Source: a bacterium
Lineage (GTDB): Bacteria; Sysuimicrobiota; Sysuimicrobiia; Sysuimicrobiales; Segetimicrobiaceae
Length of the DNA: 61,322 nt
NCBI GenBank assembly: GCA_035295165.1
Contig: DATGJN010000094.1
Location: forward strand, 1-61,322
Direction of reading: 5' to 3'
Shown: piece after piece, positions 15,115 to 24,041 of the stretch
How positions within the stretch are numbered: the stretch's first letter is position 1
Layout of the letters: each line of letters begins with the position of its first letter
Notes under the pieces: model-generated
Databases searched by the model: none
What the model was told of the DNA's origin: nothing
What the model saw: only the letters and a program-made list of their open reading frames with translations
Made by a program: the position numbers and the translations under genes

Positions 15115-16701
15115 ATGCTGAAGGGACTGACGCGGCGCGAGTTTCTGAAGACCGTGGGGGTAGGTGCTGCGGCTGTCGGCGCGGGAGGCGGGCTGTCGGT
15201 GACCGGCGCCTCGCCGGCGACCGCGCAGGCGGTCCGTGGCGGCGTGATTCACGTCGCCACCGACGCCGAGCCGGGCACGATCGACTGGCAGGCGTCCACC
15301 GCGACGGCGACACGGCTCGTCGCCTGGCACTACGCCGAGGGGCTGTTCGCGCTCGATCGGAACTACGAGGTCAAGCCGCTGCTCGCCGAAGGATACTCGG
15401 TCAGCCCGGACGGGCTCAAGTACACGATCCGCCTCCGGCAGGGGATCAAGTTCCACAACGGCCAGCCGGTGACGGCGGACGACGCGGTCGCATCGCTCGA
15501 GCGGTGGGGCAGGCTCGGAGGCGCGCCCACGTTCAAGGCCATCAAGGCGCTCCGGAAGGTCGACGACCATACGCTCGAGATCGAATTGGCGCGCGTCTTC
15601 ACCCCGCTGCTCACCAACATCGGCGACCCGAAGCAGTCCGCGGTGATCATGCCGAAGAGCGTCGCCGACGCGGCCGGGGACAAACCCGCGACCGTGTACA
15701 TCGGGACCGGACCGTACATCGTCAAGGAATGGGTGCCGGGGCAGCGGATCGTTCTCGGTCGCAACCCTGCGTACGTGTCCCGCACCGAGAACTGGGGCGG
15801 GATCACCGGGCGCAAGGTCGCCTACGCGGATGAGATCCAGTTCTCGTTTGTGGCGGATCCTCAAGTGCGCCTGGACGGCGTCTCCACCGGGCAGTACGAT
15901 TTCGCCGTCGAGCTCGAGCAGGACATGTACGCTAAGATCAAGAGCACGCCGCAGCTGACCGCGGACGTGGTGAAGGTGTTCAGTTGGACCGGCGCCGTGT
16001 TCAACAAGGCGCACGGCGTCTTCCAGGACGTGCGGGCGCGCCAGGCGGCGCTCTACGCGATCAAGCCGGCGGATGCGATGGCCGCGGCGATCGGGCCGAA
16101 GACCTTCTGGCAGCTCGACCCGGGGCTGTTCTTCCCGGAGCAGAAGGGCGTGTACAGCACCGCGGGTGCAGACATCTACAACCATCAGAATCTCGACAAG
16201 GCACGCACGCTGCTCAAAGAGGCCGGGTACAATGGCCAGAAAGTCTTGATGATGTCGACGAAGGACTACACGTGGAACTACAACACCGCGCAGGTGTTGA
16301 CCCCGCAGCTCCAGGCCGTGGGGTTCAATGTGGACTCTCAGGTGTTCGACTGGCCGACGCTCCTCAGCCGGCGCGCGAAGCAGGACCAGTACGACATCTT
16401 CCTCACGGGCTTCTCGCCGTCGATCGACCCGACCGCGATCATCTTCTTCGGCGCCTCGTGGCCGGGCTGGTACAAGAGCCAGACGCTCGACGGCCTGCTC
16501 ACGAAGTGGAGCGAGACGCCGGTCACCGACGCGGCGGGGCGAAAGAAGTTGATGGACCAGATCCAGACGACGTTTTACGCGGACGTGCCGGTGGCCAAGA
16601 TCGGCAACTACTTCGGGCTCGAGGCGTACAACAACCAACACCTTCACGGCTACACGTCGTACTTCGACGTGCGCTTCTGGAACGTGTGGGTGACCCGGTG
16701 A
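15115..16701 (+). CDS. Peptide/nickel-type ABC transporter substrate-binding protein (SBP_bac_5), Tat signal
   Basis: 528 residues. A twin-arginine signal is seen at the N-terminus (LTRREFLKTVGVGAA, then ASPATAQA cleavage region). The SBP_bac_5 pattern is clear (WHYAEGLFALDRNYEVKPLLAEG, FHNGQPVTADDAVASLERW, GTGPYIVKEW). Such proteins bind peptides, opines, glutathione or sugars outside the membrane. The start is ATG 15115 after GGGAGG. Two permease genes follow, but no ATPase genes. A paralogue with the same layout lies at 56132. Confidence 0.92.
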   Translation: MLKGLTRREFLKTVGVGAAAVGAGGGLSVTGASPATAQAVRGGVIHVATDAEPGTIDWQASTATATRLVAWHYAEGLFALDRNYEVKPLLAEGYSVSPDGLKYTIRLRQGIKFHNGQPVTADDAVASLERWGRLGGAPTFKAIKALRKVDDHTLEIELARVFTPLLTNIGDPKQSAVIMPKSVADAAGDKPATVYIGTGPYIVKEWVPGQRIVLGRNPAYVSRTENWGGITGRKVAYADEIQFSFVADPQVRLDGVSTGQYDFAVELEQDMYAKIKSTPQLTADVVKVFSWTGAVFNKAHGVFQDVRARQAALYAIKPADAMAAAIGPKTFWQLDPGLFFPEQKGVYSTAGADIYNHQNLDKARTLLKEAGYNGQKVLMMSTKDYTWNYNTAQVLTPQLQAVGFNVDSQVFDWPTLLSRRAKQDQYDIFLTGFSPSIDPTAIIFFGASWPGWYKSQTLDGLLTKWSETPVTDAAGRKKLMDQIQTTFYADVPVAKIGNYFGLEAYNNQHLHGYTSYFDVRFWNVWVTR

Positions 16702-16730
16702 GGCGGACCACCGCGGAGCGCTAGCGACGT

Positions 16731-16749
16731 GTCGCCGCGATCCGGCGAC
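16731..16749 (+). terminator. Small hairpin between binding protein and permeases
   Basis: GTCGCCG-CGATC-CGGCGAC, 7-bp perfect stem, 30 bp after the binding-protein stop. It is more likely an attenuating or stabilising hairpin that raises binding-protein mRNA relative to the permeases than a full terminator. Confidence 0.4.
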
Positions 16750-16876
16750 GGCGAGGGCGGGGGCGGACCGCGGTTCCCGCGTGCGGACGCACGCCGCCCG
16801 GGAGCCGTAGCAGCGCGCGTTGCCCGCGCACGCGATCGCGCGTCTCGGGCCCGGCGGGTTCGCGGGGCGGGGTAGC

Positions 16877-17818
16877 GTGGCAGGGTATGTCGCCGGGCGC
16901 CTCGCCGCGTTGATCCCGGTCCTCCTGGTTGTCGGGACGACGCTCTTCGTGCTGCTCCACCTGATCCCCGGCGACCCCGCCGCGATCATCCTGGGCCCGG
17001 ACGCCAGCGCGGCCCAGGTCGAACAGCTCCGGCACGCGATGGGCCTCGACCGCCCGCTCCCGGTGCAGTTCGCGCTGTGGTTCGAGCGCCTGCTCCACGG
17101 CGATCTCGGCCGCTCGATCTTCCTGCGGGAGCCCGTGCTCAATGCGATCTGGCAGCATCTGGGGCCGACGGCCGGCCTCACCGCCCTTGCCGAGGGGCTC
17201 GCGCTCGCGGTCGCGATTCCGTCCGGCGCCATCGCCGCCTGGAAACAGGATAGTCCGTACGACCAGGTGTTCATGCTGCTCGTTCTCGTCGGCGTGTCGG
17301 TGCCGTCGTTCTGGACGGGGTTGAACCTGATCGCCGTGTTCGCCGTCGCGCTGCGGCTGCTGCCGGTGGCGGGTTACGTCTCGCCGTCGCAGGGCGTGGG
17401 ACCGTGGTTGGCGAGCCTGATCCTGCCGGCGACCGCGCTCGCCTTCACGCAGGCGGGGTTGATCGCCCGCATCGCGCGCGACGCCACGATCGACGTGCTG
17501 CACGAGGACTACATCCGCACGGCGCGCAGCAAGGGCCTCTCCGACGTGCTGATCCTCGCCCACCACGCGTTTCGCAACGCGCTGATTCCGACGCTGACCG
17601 TCATCGGCACGAGCCTGGCGGCGCTCCTCGGCGGCGCCGTCGTGACGGAGACCGTGTTCGTTCTGCCGGGGATCGGGAACCTCATCGTGCAGTCGATCAG
17701 CCGGCGGGACTATCCGGTGATCGAGGGCGTGGTGCTGTTTGTCGCGCTCGTCTACGTGCTGCTCAACTTGGTCGTCGACCTGCTCTACGCGGCAATCGAC
17801 CCGCGGATTCGCTACTAG
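16877..17818 (+). CDS. ABC transporter permease, DppB/OppB family
   Basis: 313 residues, six transmembrane helices. The N-terminal GRLAALIPVLLVVGTTLFVLLHLIPGDPA and the EAA loop region (EDYIRTARSKGLSDVLILAHHAFRNALIPTLT) are diagnostic. The C-terminus ends at DPRIRY as in most DppB proteins. GTG 16877 with an upstream G-rich SD gives the usual family start; the frame is open to 16820. The next permease starts 4 bases after the stop. Confidence 0.92.
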   Translation: MAGYVAGRLAALIPVLLVVGTTLFVLLHLIPGDPAAIILGPDASAAQVEQLRHAMGLDRPLPVQFALWFERLLHGDLGRSIFLREPVLNAIWQHLGPTAGLTALAEGLALAVAIPSGAIAAWKQDSPYDQVFMLLVLVGVSVPSFWTGLNLIAVFAVALRLLPVAGYVSPSQGVGPWLASLILPATALAFTQAGLIARIARDATIDVLHEDYIRTARSKGLSDVLILAHHAFRNALIPTLTVIGTSLAALLGGAVVTETVFVLPGIGNLIVQSISRRDYPVIEGVVLFVALVYVLLNLVVDLLYAAIDPRIRY

Positions 17819-17822
17819 CGCG

Positions 17823-18707
17823 ATGCGGCTGTTCCTGCGCGCGCTCCTGAGACGCCGGCCGCTCGCTGCGGCGTCGCTCGCGATCCTCGCGGCGATCGCG
17901 CTGGCCGCATCGGTGTCGCCCTGGCTGCCGCTGCCGTCCGCCACCCAGCTCGACGTGGAGCACCGCCTGCTCGCGCCCGCCGCGGCCCACCCGTTCGGCA
18001 CGGACAACTTTGGGCGGGACGTGCTGTCCCGCGTGATCGCGAGCGGCCGGGTGTCGCTCCTCATCGGCCTCGCGGTCATGGCGCTCAGCACGATCGCGGG
18101 CACCGCCGCGGGCCTGGCGGCCGGGTACTACCGTCGGGTGGACGCGGTGCTGATGCGCCTGCTCGACGGGCTGCTTGCGTTTCCGGCGCTGCTGCTCGCG
18201 ATCGCGCTGGTCGCAGCGCTCGGCGCGAACGCGCGCGACGAGGTGATCGCGATCGCGCTCGTGTTCTTCCCCCGGACGGCCAGGATCGTCCGCGCCTCGA
18301 CGCTGCAGCTCAAGGAGCGCACGTTCGTGGAGGCGGCCGTGGCGCTCGGCGAGCACGACGGCCGGATCCTCGTCGTGCACATTCTCCGCAACTGCGTTGC
18401 GCCGCTGATCGTCCAATCCACGTTCGTGTTCGCGGAGGCGATCCTCGCAGACGCCGCGCTGTCGTTCCTCGGGCTGGGCGTCCGCCCGCCGACGCCGACC
18501 TGGGGCAACATGCTCGACGACGCCCACGTGTACGTCGCCACCGCGCCGTGGTTTGTGTTCTTCCCCGGGGGGGCGATCGTGCTGACGGTCTTGTGTCTCA
18601 ATTTGGTCGGCGACGCAGTGCGCGACCTTGCCGACCCGCACGCGATCGCGCGCCGGCGCGGCCGGGCGCGCGCCCGGCAAGGAGTTCCCGAGCCGGCGCA
18701 AGAATAA
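17823..18707 (+). CDS. ABC transporter permease, DppC/OppC family
   Basis: 294 residues with the N-terminal single helix plus five core helices. Typical motifs are HPFGTDNFGRDVLSRVIASGRVSL, LLAFPALLLAIALVAALG and the terminal region SFLGLGVRPPTPTWGNML. It pairs with the upstream DppB. ATG 17823 follows the dppB stop by 4 bases; translation is probably coupled. The usual DppD/DppF ATPases do not follow. Confidence 0.92.
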   Translation: MRLFLRALLRRRPLAAASLAILAAIALAASVSPWLPLPSATQLDVEHRLLAPAAAHPFGTDNFGRDVLSRVIASGRVSLLIGLAVMALSTIAGTAAGLAAGYYRRVDAVLMRLLDGLLAFPALLLAIALVAALGANARDEVIAIALVFFPRTARIVRASTLQLKERTFVEAAVALGEHDGRILVVHILRNCVAPLIVQSTFVFAEAILADAALSFLGLGVRPPTPTWGNMLDDAHVYVATAPWFVFFPGGAIVLTVLCLNLVGDAVRDLADPHAIARRRGRARARQGVPEPAQE

Positions 18708-18721
18708 GTGGCCATCGGGCT

Positions 18722-18737
18722 GTGCCGCGCGCGGCAC
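18722..18737. repeat. 16-bp perfect palindrome between dppC-like and CapA-like genes
   Basis: GTGCCGCGCGCGGCAC in the 59-bp gap, 15 bases after the permease stop. As RNA it folds into a tight hairpin; it may act as a terminator or processing site. Confidence 0.5.
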
Positions 18738-18766
18738 GGCACTTTGTTTCCGGAAGGGCCGATCTC

Positions 18767-20065
18767 GTGTCTCACCCGCTGCTCCTCGCCGCCACCGGCG
18801 ACGCGCTCATCACGAAGCACATCGGCGAGTCCCGCGATCCCGCGTTTCACGCGCTCGTGGCGCTGCTGCGCTCCGCGGACGTCCGCTTCACCAACCTCGA
18901 GGGCACCTTGCACGACTATCTCGGGAGCCCGCAGGCCGCAAGCGGCGGGACGTACGTCGTGGGCTCGCCGCGGATCATCGACGATCTGAACGCCATGGGG
19001 TTCAATCTCTATGCCGCCGCCAACAACCACATGGCGGACTGGGGCGAGGGCGGCCTGCTCGGCACGATGGACACACTCGACCGCGCGGGGGTCGTCTACG
19101 CCGGGATTGGGCGGCACCTCGCGGAGGCGCGGTCTCCAGGATATCTCGATGTCGCGGCGGGCCGCATCGCGCTGATCGCGCTCACCAGTTCGTTCCCCCC
19201 GCACGCTCCCGCAGGGGAGCAGCGGCCGGACTGCCAGGGCCGGCCCGGGGTCAACCCGCTGCGGCACGAGACGACGATCACCGCGAGCCGCGAGACGGTG
19301 GCGCAGCTCGCCGCGATCCACGAGCGGCTGCATCTCGGCGCCGGGCGAGCCCACTCCGTGCAACTTGGCTTCCAACGTCCCGACCCCGACGGGGTCGCGA
19401 CCCTGTTCGACCACAAGTTCCGCGTCGGTGCGCCGGAGGGCGTGCGCACCAGCCCGCACGCCGGGGACCTCGCGGCGAATCTCCAGTGGATCCGCGATGC
19501 CCGCCGCCAGGCCGATTGGGTGTTCGTGAGCGTGCACGCCCATGAGATGGCCGGGCACGAGGTCGAGGAGCCGGCAGAGTTCGTCACCACCTTCTGCCGG
19601 GCGGCGGTGGACGCGGGGGCGGACGCCGTGCTCGGTCACGGGCCGCATCTGCTGCGCGGCATCGAGATCTACAAGGGCAAACCGATCTTCTACAGCCTCG
19701 GCAATTTCATCTTCCAGAACGAGGTGCTCCAGCGCCAGCCGGCCGACTTCTACGAGCGGCTCGGGCTCCCTCCGACGGCGACGCCGGCCGACCTGTTCGA
19801 TGCGCGCGGCGCGAGGGGCGGGTTCGCGGTCGATCCCAGGTACTGGGAAGCGATCGTGCCGGTGTGCCGGTTCGACGGGGGCACGCTCGAGGCGATCACC
19901 CTGTACCCGGTCACGCTCGGACACGGGCTGCCGCGGGCGAGGCGGGGATCACCCGTCCTCGCCGGAGGCGAGACGGGGCGCGCGATCGTCGAGCGGCTGG
20001 CGCGGATGTCCCCGGAGTGCTCGATCACGTGGCACCCGGACGGTAGCGCTCAGCTTCGGTGGTAG
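18767..20065 (+). CDS. CapA-family metallophosphoesterase-like protein
   Basis: 432 residues of the PGA_cap (CapA/YwtB) domain. Metal-site style motifs are present: ATGDALI at the N-terminus, FTNLEGTLHD, AANNHMADWG, VFVSVHAHEM and LGHGPHLLRGIEIYKGKPIFYSLGNF. CapA proteins belong to capsule poly-gamma-glutamate loci, but many homologues are solitary hydrolases. Here no signal peptide and no capBC genes are seen, so a cytosolic hydrolase tied to the preceding transporter is possible. GTG 18767 is the chosen start; the frame is open to 18548. Confidence 0.85.
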   Translation: MSHPLLLAATGDALITKHIGESRDPAFHALVALLRSADVRFTNLEGTLHDYLGSPQAASGGTYVVGSPRIIDDLNAMGFNLYAAANNHMADWGEGGLLGTMDTLDRAGVVYAGIGRHLAEARSPGYLDVAAGRIALIALTSSFPPHAPAGEQRPDCQGRPGVNPLRHETTITASRETVAQLAAIHERLHLGAGRAHSVQLGFQRPDPDGVATLFDHKFRVGAPEGVRTSPHAGDLAANLQWIRDARRQADWVFVSVHAHEMAGHEVEEPAEFVTTFCRAAVDAGADAVLGHGPHLLRGIEIYKGKPIFYSLGNFIFQNEVLQRQPADFYERLGLPPTATPADLFDARGARGGFAVDPRYWEAIVPVCRFDGGTLEAITLYPVTLGHGLPRARRGSPVLAGGETGRAIVERLARMSPECSITWHPDGSAQLRW

Positions 20066-20215
20066 CTCGGGACTTCGTTCCGGCGCTCGACGATCTTGCG
20101 GTGCGCTCACCCGCCGCCTCGGCGCGGATCGCGCGCCGCGCCGGCGGGCCGCTGTGCTACGCTCAACTCGCCGGCGCCCGCGCCACCGGCCAACGGCGGG
20201 CGTCGCGGTGGCGGC

Positions 20216-20818
20216 GTGAAGATCCTCGCGGTCAGCGATGAGGTCGACGAGCGCCTGCTGGCGGACCCGCCGTCGCCTGCCGTGGCGGGCGTGCGCCTGA
20301 TCCTCTCCTGCGGTGATCTTCCCGCGGACTACCTCGAGGAGTTGTCCGATCGGTACCGGGTGCCGTTGCTGTACGTGCGCGGGAACCACGACCGGCGGTA
20401 CCACGAGAGCCCGCCGCCCGGAGAGAACATCGAAGGACGCCTCGTCAAGATCGCCGGGCTGCGCATCCTCGGCTTCGAAGGCTGCATGTGGTACAACGGC
20501 GAGGGCGTGCAGTACACTGAGCGGGAGATGTGGTGGCACGTGCTGCGCGTCCGTCCGGCGGCGTGGTGGGCGGGCGGGGTGGACATCATCGTGACGCACG
20601 CCCCGCCGTTCGGGATCCACGACGGACAGGACCGGGCCCACGTCGGGTTCCGCGCGTTTCGCGCCGCGCTGTGGCGGTTTCGGCCGCGCTACTTCGTGCA
20701 CGGCCACAACCATCTGTCCTACGTCGCAAAGGGGGCGCGCGTGACGGTCTTCGATGACACTCAGGTCGTGAACGCGTTCCGATCGGTCGTGCTTCCGCTC
20801 GAGGGGGCCTCCAGGTGA
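20216..20818 (+). CDS. Calcineurin-like metallophosphoesterase
   Basis: 200 residues. The metallophosphoesterase pattern is VSDE (first Asp), SCGDLP, YVRGNHDRRYH, IIVTHAPPFG and FVHGHNHLSY, in the correct order. The substrate is unknown. GTG 20216 fits the family start; the frame extends to 20096 without support. Its stop overlaps the next start (TGATG), so it forms a two-gene unit with the ParB-fold protein. Confidence 0.88.
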   Translation: MKILAVSDEVDERLLADPPSPAVAGVRLILSCGDLPADYLEELSDRYRVPLLYVRGNHDRRYHESPPPGENIEGRLVKIAGLRILGFEGCMWYNGEGVQYTEREMWWHVLRVRPAAWWAGGVDIIVTHAPPFGIHDGQDRAHVGFRAFRAALWRFRPRYFVHGHNHLSYVAKGARVTVFDDTQVVNAFRSVVLPLEGASR

Positions 20819-21600
20819 TGTCGCCGCGCCGATTCAAGGAGTTCGAGGAAGTCCAGCGGTCGCTGGGCGCCCTCACGGCGCGTCCGCTCGGGGTCATCCA
20901 GGTGCCGCTCGACGAGATCGTGGGCAGCGTGGGCCGCGCGCGCTACTTTCCGCAGGGGCTCCGCGCCGGCAGCGGTCTGACGCCGTCCCGGGTCAAACGC
21001 CTGGTCGCGGCGCTCGACCACGGTGAGGTGTTGCCCCCGGTGCTGCTCTACCGGATCGGGCACGAGTACTTCGTCGCGGACGGCCACCACCGCGTGGCGG
21101 CGGCGAAGCTCGTTGGCGCCCGCGACATCGACGCCGAGGTCGTCGTCTACCTGCCCGAGGCCAAGCGGCCCGAGGATGTCGTGGGGCGGGAGCGATTGTT
21201 GTTCGAGCAGCGCACCGGCATCACGACGATCGTCCTCCACGAGGTCGGCCAGTACCCGAAGCTCCAGCGGTGGATCGAGGACGTCGCGAAGCAGCGCGGT
21301 CGCGGGTCGCTGCGCAGTGCCGCGCGAGAGTGGTACACGCGCGTGTACCTGCCGGTGATCCAGGACCCCGCGTTCAAGCGCCTCCGCCGGTTCTTTCCAG
21401 GGCGCTCGCCGGGGGACGTGTTCGTCTACCTCGGCGACCACAAGTGGATCATGAGCAGGGCCGCGGGAAGGGACGTCGGCGTGCGAGCGGCGATGGAGAG
21501 CTTCGAGCGCGGCCTGGACGAGCACCAGGAGCCGCACGGCTTTGCGCGGTGGCTGGAGGGACTGTTCTCCCGAGGGCCGCGCGCGAAGCGGGGCCGCTGA
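20815..21600 (+). CDS. ParB/Srx-fold domain protein
   Basis: 261 residues. The N-terminal half has a ParB/sulfiredoxin nuclease-like fold (RYFPQGLRAGSGLTPSRVKRL, LPPVLLYRIGHEYFVADGHHRVAAAK). The C-terminal half contains LHEVGQYPKLQRWIEDVAKQRG and WYTRVYLPVI, which I do not recognise. There is no HTH, so it is not a partition ParB. It is translationally coupled to a metallophosphoesterase (GTG 20815 overlaps the stop). The function is unknown; ParB/Srx folds can bind nucleotides such as CTP or ATP. Confidence 0.8.
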   Translation: MMSPRRFKEFEEVQRSLGALTARPLGVIQVPLDEIVGSVGRARYFPQGLRAGSGLTPSRVKRLVAALDHGEVLPPVLLYRIGHEYFVADGHHRVAAAKLVGARDIDAEVVVYLPEAKRPEDVVGRERLLFEQRTGITTIVLHEVGQYPKLQRWIEDVAKQRGRGSLRSAAREWYTRVYLPVIQDPAFKRLRRFFPGRSPGDVFVYLGDHKWIMSRAAGRDVGVRAAMESFERGLDEHQEPHGFARWLEGLFSRGPRAKRGR

Positions 21601-21627
21601 CGCGCGAGCGCCCGGCTGCGATGGACG

Positions 21628-23925
21628 CTAGGTGGCCCGCGCGCCGCGGAGCGCGCGCCACACGGCGTCCAGATCGGCGGGCAGGTCGAGGGCGCCGCCG
21701 CCCGCCTGCCGCAGCGCGTCGATGGCCGCGTTCACGAGCGCGGCCGGTGCCGCGATCGTGCCCGACTCGCCGATGCCTTTCGCCCCCAGCGGATTGACCG
21801 GCGACGGCGTTGCGAGCGCGTCGCTCTCGAACGCCGGCAGGTCGGCGGAGGTCGGCACGGCGTAGTCGAGCAGCGATCCGGTCAGCACCTGGCCGTCGGG
21901 GCTGTAGACGACCTGCTCGAACAGCGCCTGGGCGAAACCCTGCGCGAGGCCGCCGTGGATCTGGCCTTCGACGAGGAGCGGGTTGACGACGCGCCCGCAG
22001 TCGTTGACCGCGACGTACTTGAGCACCTGCACCCTGCCGGTGTCCGGGTCGACCTCGACGACCGCGACGTGGGCGCCCGAAGGGGTCGTGGGTCCGGCGG
22101 ACTCGAACCGGACGTGCTCGACCAGCCCGGGCGCCATGTCGTCCGGGCGTCGTCCCACCGTTTCCGCCGCGTCCGCGATTTCCGCGAAGGTGAGGCCGCG
22201 TCCGGGGACGCCGCGAACCGAGACCGCCCCGCGCGCGAGCACGAGATCGGCCGGCGCCGCCTCGAGGAGATGCGCGGCGAGGGCGAGGATTTTGTCGCGC
22301 ACGGCTTCGGCGGCCCGCATGACCGCCGACCCGCCGATGGACAACGAGCGGCTGCCGAACGTGCCGACGCCGGACGGGATGACGTCGGTGTCGCCGTGCC
22401 GGACCGTGACGTCGCCCGGCTCCACCCCCAGGACGTCCGCGGCGATCTGGCCGAACGCGGTCGCAAGGCCCTGGCCGTGGGGCGAGGAGCCGGTCAAGAC
22501 TGTGATCCGGCCGGAGCGCTCGACTCGCACGGCACCCGTCTCCCACGAATCGCCGCCGCCGGCTACCTCGATCCAGGTGGCCAGACCGATCCCGAGCGGT
22601 TTCCCGCCGCCTCGGCGCCGTTGGGCCTGCGCCGCGCGCCATCGACGGTAGTCTGAGCGCGCCAGCGCGCGCTCGAGTAGCGCGGGATAGTTGCCTGAGT
22701 CATAAGCGAGCCCCGTGGGTCCCCGGTACGGAAACGTCGTGATGAAGTTCCGCCGGCGGACGTCCGCCGGGTCGAGGCCGAGGCGGTTGGCGACAAGGTC
22801 CATCATCCGTTCAATGTAGTACGCGCCCTCCGGCCGCCCCGCGCCGCGATACGGCCCGGTCGGGGCCTTCGTCGTGGCGACGCCGCGGACGCGGAACCGC
22901 GCGTGCTCGATGCGGTACGCTCCAAGTCCGACGAGCACGCTGAGACTCGGCACGCCGGCCCCAAAGCCGAGGCAGTAGCCACCGAGGTCGCCCAGGATGT
23001 CGGCGTCCACGGCGAGGACGATCCCGTCCCGTGTCGCGGCGACGCGATACCGCGCGCGCTGGCCCCGTCCGTGGACCATCGCGCGGAGGTTCTCCAGGCG
23101 GTCTTCCACCCACTTGATCGGCCGTCCGAGGGAGCGTGCGAGGTAGACCGCCAGGATCTCGTCGGGATACAGCGTGCCCTTCGCGCCGAACCCTCCGCCG
23201 ACGTCCGGGGCGACGACGTGGACGCGCTCCGGCGGGAGCCCGAGCGTCTCGGCGATCCCGTCCCGTGCGCCGTGGGCACTTTGGGTGGACAACCACACGT
23301 CGACGCGGTTGCGCAGGCGATCCGGAACGACGACGATCGCCCGGCACTCCATCGGCATCGCGGCGAGGCGGGGCTGTTCCATCCGCGCCTCGACGACGAG
23401 GTCGGCGCGCGCGAACGCCGCGTCCGGGTCCCCGGCACGCAGCTCCTCCTCGAACGCGACGTTGGAGCCGAGCCCGGGGTGCAGCACAGCCGCGCCGGGC
23501 TTGAGGGCGGCGTCGACGTCGACTAGGGCTGGGAGCGGCGTGTACGAGACGCGCACGAGGTCCGCCGCGTCCTCCGCAGCATAGCGGTCCCGCGCGACCA
23601 CGGCCGCGACGGGCTGCCCGACGTACCGCACCACGCCCTCGGCGAGCAGCGGGTGCAGCATCTCCGCGACGCCTGGAAACAGCGGCTCGGCGGGCGCGCG
23701 CGGGGTGGGGGCGGGGAGGTCCGCGGCCGTTGCGACCGCGACGACGCCGGTCGACGCCATGGCCTCCGCGGTCGTGATGCCGTCGATGCGCGCGTGCGCG
23801 TGCGGGGATCGGACGATCGCCACGTGCAGCATCCCAGCAATGTGGATGTCGTCCACGAACCGGCCGGCGCCGATGAGCAGCGGACGGTCTTCGCGCCGGC
23901 GGAGCGGCGCACCCACGTACGACAT
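21628..23925 (-). CDS. Xanthine dehydrogenase/CoxL-family molybdopterin subunit, form II
   Basis: 765 residues of the large subunit of a molybdenum hydroxylase. Visible motifs are the Ald_Xan_dh_C N-domain (APLRRREDRPLLIGAGRFVDD), GGGFGAKG, PYRGAGRPEG in the place of the form-II AYRGAGR active-site loop, and the catalytic-glutamate motif GAKGIGESG. The AYXCSFR loop of true CO dehydrogenase is absent, so oxidation of an aldehyde, purine or other heterocycle is more likely than CO. The medium FAD and small 2Fe-2S subunits are not adjacent. ATG 23925 lacks a clear SD but matches the family N-terminus. Confidence 0.9.
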   Translation of the reverse strand: MSYVGAPLRRREDRPLLIGAGRFVDDIHIAGMLHVAIVRSPHAHARIDGITTAEAMASTGVVAVATAADLPAPTPRAPAEPLFPGVAEMLHPLLAEGVVRYVGQPVAAVVARDRYAAEDAADLVRVSYTPLPALVDVDAALKPGAAVLHPGLGSNVAFEEELRAGDPDAAFARADLVVEARMEQPRLAAMPMECRAIVVVPDRLRNRVDVWLSTQSAHGARDGIAETLGLPPERVHVVAPDVGGGFGAKGTLYPDEILAVYLARSLGRPIKWVEDRLENLRAMVHGRGQRARYRVAATRDGIVLAVDADILGDLGGYCLGFGAGVPSLSVLVGLGAYRIEHARFRVRGVATTKAPTGPYRGAGRPEGAYYIERMMDLVANRLGLDPADVRRRNFITTFPYRGPTGLAYDSGNYPALLERALARSDYRRWRAAQAQRRRGGGKPLGIGLATWIEVAGGGDSWETGAVRVERSGRITVLTGSSPHGQGLATAFGQIAADVLGVEPGDVTVRHGDTDVIPSGVGTFGSRSLSIGGSAVMRAAEAVRDKILALAAHLLEAAPADLVLARGAVSVRGVPGRGLTFAEIADAAETVGRRPDDMAPGLVEHVRFESAGPTTPSGAHVAVVEVDPDTGRVQVLKYVAVNDCGRVVNPLLVEGQIHGGLAQGFAQALFEQVVYSPDGQVLTGSLLDYAVPTSADLPAFESDALATPSPVNPLGAKGIGESGTIAAPAALVNAAIDALRQAGGGALDLPADLDAVWRALRGARAT

Positions 23926-24041
23926 GGTGAGGGGGGTTCGCCCGACGCACCGTCGAAGCCTCCGATGCCCTCGGACGATCACACCTCGCGCCGGGCCTCG
24001 GTTCTCGACCGGCGACGTAGCCCCAACAGGAGCGGAGCGCG

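Noticed and set aside
13003-17274. 1423-codon open frame on the minus strand
   Set aside because: It runs opposite to FTR1, GNAT, a binding protein and a permease with clear domains. Its composition is Arg/His-rich and repetitive, the usual antisense shadow in GC-rich DNA.
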